Positions 57,770-64,000 of a DNA stretch of 64,000 nt are shown here, piece by piece. Within the stretch, counting starts at the first letter, position 1, and every line of letters starts with the position of its first letter. A model generated the notes under the pieces. That model was not told the DNA's origin. It was given only the letters and a program-made list of their open reading frames with translations, and ran no database searches. Position numbers and translations under genes: made by a program. The DNA comes from Anthoceros angustus (taxonomy: Eukaryota; Streptophyta; Anthocerotopsida; Anthocerotales; Anthocerotaceae). The DNA lies in contig VJWM01000203.1 in the NCBI GenBank assembly GCA_010909165.1, positions 248,001 through 312,000 of the forward strand. Reading direction: 5' to 3'.

Positions 57770-59287
57770 AGGCATCCTGCATTTAAATCAATACTTAGAT
57801 GGAGTGCCTAGAAGGAGTGGATGCCTTTGGTGCAAGTAGCTTAAAATTTCGTCTAAGTGAACTTTAATAGATTTCTTCTTCTTTTAGGGGTTTATACCAA
57901 GTACTTTTTGTGCCATTGGTATGCACTAGGTACTTTTTGTTAGGTGACTCAGTAGCAGAGCACGTTCAAGAGCACAATGGCGGAGCGCGATGGTGGAGCG
58001 CACGTGTGAAGGGGCAGAGGTGGCGGGGTGGTTGGTGAGGCTAACCGCGAGGTGTGCAGGAGCCTGTTTGAGCAGCCACAGCTGAGGAGCATGCGATGCT
58101 CACCCTCGGCGGCGTTTGGTGGAGCTGCCGCAGCCAGGCACTGCTGTAAGGGGCTGCCTTGCCTTGCCCTGCCCCGAAGGCCCTGTACTTGGTGGGGCAC
58201 ACGGCCCCTATGGCCTTGGCCCTAGGCGGGTGGGAAGCACAGGTCTGTCCCAAGCTCCGAGCTCATCGGGGCGCGAGAGTCTTGCCGAGTTCCGTGGGGC
58301 GCGGCTTCGGGGGTTGGCGAGCCTTCGACGTCCCGGAGACCATGGTGGGAAGCTCTCAAAGTTAAGAAATATAGCGAGATGCAAGCAAGCCACCACCCGG
58401 CAGCAGCTCTCAAAGTTAAGAAATATAGCGAGACGTAAGCAAGCCACCACCCGGCAGCACCTCTCAAAGTTAAGAATTATAGCGAGACGTAAGCAAGCCA
58501 CCAATTCATTCCGCTCGCCCTTGAAACGTATGGAGCATTCGCTAAGAACTTCGATACATTTCTCAAGTCTTGCGCTAAGGCTTATCATGCGCGCAAGCAT
58601 GGTGCGGAGCTGTCCCTTTCCTACTTCACGGCATTCTTCAGACAGCAGGTCTCAATTGTTCATACCAGATATTTTTTGCTTCTTGTGCCACTCGTGTACA
58701 CACGTAGTTTATTTCTAGTATTACTTGTCTTTGACTTGGTTAGTGCTGCAATGTTGCGGCAGGTTCAAGTGCGTCACCTACGCCGAATCAAACCCCCTCT
58801 AATGCACACGCCACCGGAGTAACCAAGCCCTTCATGGAATCCACCTCCTCTACGCCCATGCTGCAAGACTTAGTATCCACTTGCCACCCTCGTGCGGTGG
58901 CACTCCTCGGCATCAACATTGGTAGTTCTATTTAACTTACTTACATTACATAGTATTTCTCATAACATTGCTCTTCTAAATATATACAAGCGTCACCCAG
59001 CTCTGTATCCTTACCTTCTTGAAAGCTAAAATATCAAGAAGTGAAGTTTTCAGTCGAATATTGAATATTTTATACTTGCTTATTTTAGAGAGCCTAAAGG
59101 GTGTGACAGCACCGGAGATATACAAGACCCCAAGAGGCCTTCACAACACGGCCCATTACGGGTCATACAACAAAGAATACAGTAGATCGCCAAGCACCTT
59201 TCGTGTAACATGGATTTTCACATTAGTAATATCCTGCCATCGATGATCCGTTGATAGACTCGTCTTTCCGACAGCGGTCCCTGAACG
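57770..59287. other. Region without recognised gene; 54-bp minisatellite at 58,353-58,504
   Basis: Three units of CTCTCAAAGTTAAGAAATAT and AGCGAGACGTAAGCAAGCCA start at 58,353, 58,407 and 58,461. The GC-rich stretch 57,990-58,340 is open in several frames but shows no domain. Nothing else is assigned. Confidence 0.5.
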
Positions 59288-60672
59288 ATGGCCACAGTAT
59301 GGCAGCCGGACCCGCTGTCCAGCCAACAAATTGGTGTGTGTCCAGGGATTCTACTACGAGCTCCTGCTCATCTCAATTTGGGGACTGAACACCTGGCAAG
59401 CAAAGCCTGCAGGTGCAGCAATGTAAGTAGCCCAGTACTTCCACTTTCGAGGAATTGTGTGCGTGGGGACGGGTTTTCCAGCGATGGTCGTTGCCAGGAG
59501 CAGGAGGATTTGTGGCAACAATTTTTTCTGGATCCCACCATGTGGTGGGACAACAGACGAGATAAGAAGAGCTCCCGTTCGCCTGACTTCCGGCGGAAGG
59601 TGTCCCGTGAGGTCCTGTGGTTAAACAAGTTCAAGCCAGCTTGGGTTGACGAGCAGCTCGTTTCCTTGGATATGCAGATAGGTCACGATGCCTCTCCTTG
59701 CAATTCGAGCTCTGTGGATAATCCACATGACGGATGCATACTTGGGGAACCATATCTTGCGCATGTATGCAGGTGGAGGTAGTCTTCAGGAGGCCAGACG
59801 AGAGAAGAAGGGCTCCCGTTCGCCTGACTTCTGGCGGAAGGGGTCCGGCGAGGTCCTGTGGTTAAACGACATGTTTAAGCCAGCTTGGGTTGATGAGCAG
59901 CTGGTTTCCTTGGATATGCAGATGGGTCATGGTGCCTCGCCTTCCAAGTCGAGCTCTTGGGATAAGCCTGAACCTGGCAGGCGTGCAGGATCGGGGACGG
60001 CGTCATAACGGCTGGAACCGTGAGCATGTTATGTCAGCAGGGAAGCTTTCTGAGGCCGTTGGAGCTCTGGAGTCTCTGGTGCAGACAGACTCTGCCATTT
60101 CTCAGTCTCTGTTTTACACTGTGCTGAAACTGTGTACAGCTAAGAAGGATTTGGTTGTGGGCGACGAGTTCATGATCTCACTGTCAAACTTGGGTATAAT
60201 ACGAATGCATACTTGGGGAACCATATTTACGCCTGTATGCATGCGGAGGTAGGCTAGAGGAGGCGATGGATGTGTTCACCAGGGTGAGGAAACCAGATGT
60301 CTTCATGTGGTCTTCCATAATCTCCGCTTACGCTAAGCATGGGAAGCCTAATGAGGCCGTCCAGCTATACCATGAGATGCGTAGGTCAGGAGTGAAGGCG
60401 GATGCTCACGTCTTTGTAGCTGCCCTTCAGGCTTGTGCATTGGTCTCCGACTTGGAATCTGGCAGAAAAGTGCACTGTGATGTGGTGCAGAGTGGCATTC
60501 CTACTAACTTGTTTGTTGGCAACTGCCTGGTGGACATGTATGCAAAATGTGGCGAACTGAAACCCGCACGCCAGGTTTTGACACCATGGCCGAAAAGGAT
60601 GTGGTGACATGGAATGCCCTGTTAACTGGGTATGCAAAATGTGGTGAACTGAAACATGCACGTCAGGTTTTG
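59288..60672 (+). CDS. PPR gene 5: PDF-motif PPR protein, truncated
   Basis: ATG 59,288 leads into EDLWQQFFLDPTMWWDNRRD and SPDFRRKVSREVLWLN, then KPAWVDEQLVSLDMQ (OSB-like PDF motif plus linker). At about 59,730 an S-motif half (DAYLGNHILRMYAGGGSLQE) is inserted. The second half of the PDF motif then recurs (SPDFWRKGSGEVLWLND, KPAWVDEQL). PPR motifs follow from 60,040: KLSEAVGALESLVQTD, SLFYTVLKLCTAKKD, FMWSSIISAYAKHGKP, CLVDMYAKCGELK. The last S motif is partly repeated, then the gene is cut at 60,673 by inverted Roco sequence. Only the N-terminal third of a PPR protein is left, so it is probably non-functional, though it best preserves the PDF motif. Confidence 0.75.
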
Positions 60673-60674
60673 AC

Positions 60675-61531
60675 AGCATTCCGGCCAGGGCGTCTGCCAG
60701 GCCTGCCTCCCCATCCTTCGAGATAAGGAACGTAAGGTCTGTGACGCCAGAGATGGAGGCATTCTCATCCTCATCCGCGCGGGTGAAAGCAAGTTTGAGC
60801 ACAGTGCCCATGGGCCTGAGGCCGCCGGGAATGGGATCCTCTGTGCAACGCCATCATCCAACTCCAGTACCTGGAGCGTGGCACAGAGCGGAAGAGCATT
60901 TGCAATACACTGGGCTCCCGCCACATCCATGCCGATGTCTTTCAGTGACAGATCCTTGAGACGGGGAGCCGTGGCCAGAATGCGGGCCAGGTGTTGTGCC
61001 CTTCAGCACCTCCCACCTTGTTCCATCGTAAGTTCAACTTCTCCAGGACAGAATCCTTGTTGACGCCTTTGGCCAAGGCACCCAGTCCGGCGGCATCAAG
61101 CCCAACCGACAGTGCTGAAAGCACTTCTAGGCTGCGACTGGATGCAACAAGCTGGCCCAGAGCCTCGCAAGCCGCCTGCCTTTCAAAACATCGACAGGAA
61201 TCCACATCCAGATATTTCAGGGAAGGGTTGGACGCCAGGCCCCCAACAGAGCCGACACTTCATCCTCCTGATCCAAGCCGATTTGCCACTTTCCCAAAAT
61301 AGTTATGAAGGAGCCGAGACTGCGGCAGTTGGCAATGGCTGTCAACACCGCTTGCGCACTCGCCAGTGCCTTCCCTCATCACCACGGATTCGCCCACTGA
61401 AGTAGCCGCCATACTCTTCTTCAATATGCAGGCTGGGTATTTAGGACACGGCATTCCGGCCCAGATCTACCAGCAGCTGCTGCAGCTTAACCGGCAGCGC
61501 GCCAATCCTCCGCCTCCTGCTCTTCCGCCAT
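60675..61531 (-). pseudogene. Roco LRR-domain partial copy
   Basis: Matches 19,990-20,851 of the Roco gene closely, including the start region (ATG 61,531) and LRRs such as GMDVAGAQCIANALPLCATL. It ends abruptly at a breakpoint with PPR gene 5 around AGCATTCCGGCCAGGGCG. No Roc or COR region follows. A small C-terminal Roco piece is at 63,080, so this was once a complete second copy, now broken up. Confidence 0.85.
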
Positions 61532-61615
61532 GCTCTGCTCTGCTATGCGAAGTGCAGGACCGTGCGTTGTGCTCTGTTTCCGTCATGGGACTTGGTACTG
61601 AACAACTTGTACCAT

Positions 61616-62183
61616 GGTAAAGTATGTACTTCATTAGGTTCAGGACACGGCATCACCTAGCACCTGATTTGCTGCCTTGAGTCGAGGTGACGACTGTCCT
61701 TTTCCTGACTTGGTCCATCCCTTTGCCTGCAGGGATTCCAGGAACTGAACAGAGACTGGATGGAGGAAGTCCGGTGCGAAGCCAGTCGAACCAGGCAACA
61801 AGAGATGCATGCATGGCCTTTTCATCCAGAAAGGGGTGTACAATGCGTCTACCTGGGCACCTCTTCAAACAGTAGGCAACTACACACACTGAGCATTTGC
61901 AATGAAGAAAACATCTGCAAGATGAGGCTTGGTTATACTATCTTGAGAAAGAAGGTGCAGAATCGAACCTGTTTCTCAACAACGTTCACAGCAGAAGTTT
62001 CTGTTGAAATGCCTCTTAGCAACCTCGATACACCAGCAGGCAATGACTCTACCACCCCAAAATTGAACCACTGTCACCTTGGTCAGCTGCAAGGCCCTCC
62101 ACCGCATCTCCTAATGGAGGACTTTGATCCTCCAAGTTCAGTAGCCCAGGCAGCAAATTCTTGGTACTTAAAGCACCTGTAGT
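61616..62183 (+). CDS. Exon-like open frame, unknown protein
   Basis: A TTTGCCTGCAG acceptor at 61,720-61,730 precedes an open frame through FQELNRDWMEEVRCEAS, HAWPFHPERGVQCVYLG and NICKMRLGYTILRKK to a stop at 62,182. I recognise no domain. The first part is duplicated at 969-1,144, where the frame is lost. It could be the last exon of a gene whose upstream part was replaced by the Roco copy. Confidence 0.4.
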
Positions 62184-62467
62184 TGCATGCCCTGCATTCC
62201 GTGTACTATGCTCCAGGCTCTCCACCTCTGGGCGGATTGACTCCCAGCCTGCCTCTCTGCGGCTTACCCCTTCATTGCAAGAGTCAGTTAAAATCGCCTG
62301 CTTTGGTTGCTGCCCCGGAGCTACAGCATCTCCTCTATTATCTTGAAGTGTCCCTTTGACTCCAGAATGATCACCAATACAGCGATCTTGGCAAGCTCCA
62401 CCGTCACCAGATAGCAAGGGCCATCGCGGACGAAGCAGTTCCCCGATTTCAACCGGCGATGGGACAT

Positions 62468-62945
62468 TCACAAGTCTTCACAATCCTCTAAGCTGGTGCA
62501 GTTTGGGTTCCCGGTTGGTCTGGGCCCTGTTGTTTCAGAGTCTGGTATTCCTACAGTCCCTTGAGTAAAAGAGGGACTGACATCACCCTCACCTGGAGTT
62601 GATTGGCACTGGCCCTCGCTACCTGTTTCAAAGCCTTTGGTCAGTGGTCGGGCATGATTCTTCTTGTATCGATGATGGAGCAAGAGATTTTGACTTAAAG
62701 CTCTGCTGACAAATTTCACATGCAAATGCCTGCATGTGATCAAACTCTATGATATGTAACCGCAGCTTCCGCTCAGTTAGACACTCAGCCCCACAGACGG
62801 GGCAGCTGCAACATATCTTTGTCACGTCAACATCTCTGCTAACACCAGCAGCATAATGCTCCTGGACAAGCAACTTGTCGCCCGTCACTTTCACCAGATC
62901 TATTTGAGGCAGCCTTACCAGCCAAAAATCCATGCTGTGATGCAC
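62468..62945 (-). CDS. Two-finger C2H2 zinc-finger protein (fragment or small gene)
   Basis: ATG 62,945 gives a short leader (FWLVRLPQIDLVKVTGDKLL), then CPVCGAECLTERKLRLH-IIEFDH, a canonical C-x2-C-x12-H-x5-H finger. After MQAFA a second finger starts (CEICQQSFKS); a frameshift then leads to LLLHHRYKKNHA, which supplies its two histidines. A Ser/Thr/Gly-rich tail ends at 62,468. It would be a nucleic-acid-binding protein, family not identified. The frameshift may be a sequencing error. It directly follows a Roco C-terminal scrap, so part of the leader may come from that. Confidence 0.6.
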
Positions 62946-63079
62946 ATTCTGTGTGCACCGACCTCAGACCCAACACCAGACGCAGAAGAGACATGCTTAA
63001 GGCACCCATCAGTCTCAATGGAAGGGTCTTCTTTCACTTTCCCCAAAGTGTCACGCTCCTTCTGGATCGCCAGTAAGCG

Positions 63080-63240
63080 TGCTTCATCCAGGGTCGGGAA
63101 CCAAAACCCCAATGCCGGCAGTCGCATGTAGTCCAGCCTTGGCCAGGAAGAGCAATAGCTTTGCTCCATGGATTGCTAAGGGCCTGATCCACCTCCACTT
63201 CGCATCCTCCATTGATTTTTTTGTGGTGTGGAGTGAAGCC
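63080..63240 (-). pseudogene. Roco C-terminal scrap
   Basis: Plus-strand GATTGCTAAGGGCCTGATCC and CACTTCGCATCCTCCA match 16,947-16,986 of the Roco gene; the minus frame gives DAKWRWIRPLAIHG and AGLHATAGIG (compare DAKWKWIRPLAIRG, AGLHVAAGIG). It then changes to an unrelated frame (EARLLAIQKERDTLGKV). 63,241-63,857 shows no recognised feature. Confidence 0.8.
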
Positions 63241-63857
63241 CAGCCTGTACATATATAGAGTTTGGACTTCTCATTCCAACTGTCTTTCTCCAGGCAGTTC
63301 ACCGATGCCTGCAGAATCGTGCATGGGTGAAGGAAGGGTTGAAGCAGTCTAATCGTATGGGTGCAGAAAGGGTAGAAGCAGTCTATTCGTGTGGGTGAAG
63401 CAAGTGAGCCTTCCAGGAAAGGACGAATTCGGGCTACATGTTGCCTGAATTCCGTACACATTTCCTCACCACCACGACTGATGTCCAGTTTAGATCCTAT
63501 GCCATGCGAAGACGAAGAGCATCCGTACAGAGAGCACAGTTCCTATTCGATCCCAGACACAGGCTGAAGCGTGCCAGTTCCCACTGCCTCCGGATCCAGG
63601 AAGCCCGACCCCTTGTCCACAAGCTCCCAAAGCTGATCCCCACATGGACAACTGCCATCAATTGTGTAGCCTAAATATTTCTTGTCGGTTCATGAATTTT
63701 CGTTACAGCCGAGGGGAGCGTTGAGCATCCACTCACTCTGAAGTGAGGTGGAGAACTTGTCAATGAAGGTAGTAAAGTGACAAACCTGCAAAACCTCGGA
63801 GTCCAATCAACCTTCCAGCGCTTGGCAGGAAGTACAGTGCAGTCCTTTGCAGTTATT

Positions 63858-64000
63858 CAATTCGCATTCAAACATCCTGCAACATTGCAACACCGACAAT
63901 GTTGCAGCAACGAAATCCATTCATGAGAAAGAATGCAGTTATGCCCTTACCATGCAACCACCAGCACGTGCAAGCCTGCTGTACTTCAGTCACGAATTCT
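63858..64000. repeat. Direct repeat, copy 2 (right window edge)
   Basis: Copy of 1-146, continuing past the window end. Differences are three or four single-base changes and two small indels. Confidence 0.85.

Overview
The window looks like nuclear DNA of a land plant, most likely a seedless vascular plant such as a fern or lycophyte. The reasons are several PLS-class pentatricopeptide-repeat (PPR) genes in one locus, a plant Roco gene, a GNA-type lectin remnant, a COP1 fragment, a plant-type CACTA transposon, a Ty1/copia remnant and a nuclear tRNA-Leu remnant. The clade call is inference; no organelle or bacterial genes are seen.

Layout. 1-2,270: segmental-duplication debris, including a Roco N-terminal fragment. 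2,273-14,199: three large PPR genes in + / - / + order; the middle one has two internal tandem block duplications. 14,690-15,230: a 541-bp MITE with TA target duplication. 16,599-20,851 (-): an LRR-Roc-COR (Roco) gene. 21,190-23,428 (-): a fourth PPR gene whose N-terminus carries a WWDNR...PDF motif like that of organellar single-stranded DNA-binding (OSB) proteins. 23,404-26,941: a 1.77-kb tandem duplication with two truncated short-chain dehydrogenase genes ending in TTAGTA microsatellites. 26,790-27,960: a PPR remnant, a lectin with an in-frame stop, and the 5' part of a tRNA-Leu.

28,055-56,490 is one 28.4-kb CACTA (En/Spm) element. It has CACTACAAG inverted ends, an ATG target duplication and a paralogous empty site at about 27,075-27,115. 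It carries a decayed TNP2-type transposase (-), a SET-domain gene (-), captured fragments of COP1, a cytochrome P450 and PPR genes, a copia remnant, and many nested tandem repeats. 56,494-57,150 repeats the left flank and contains a fuller but damaged tRNA-Leu(CAA). 59,288-60,672 is a fifth PPR gene (N-terminal half) fused to an inverted partial copy of the Roco gene. A two-finger C2H2 zinc-finger gene follows, and the window ends in a copy of its own first 146 bases.

Two sequence-quality signals matter. First, nearly every frameshift I traced in the PPR and Roco genes is the loss of one base in a homopolymer run, so these genes are probably intact and the consensus under-polished. Second, inside the CACTA element the damage instead falls at CAG/CTG sites, as expected if CHG-methylated transposon DNA was mis-called. 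The PPR proteins would act in mitochondria or plastids as RNA-editing or RNA-processing factors. Genes 1-3 end at E/E+ motifs with no DYW deaminase, so a deaminase in trans would be needed for editing.
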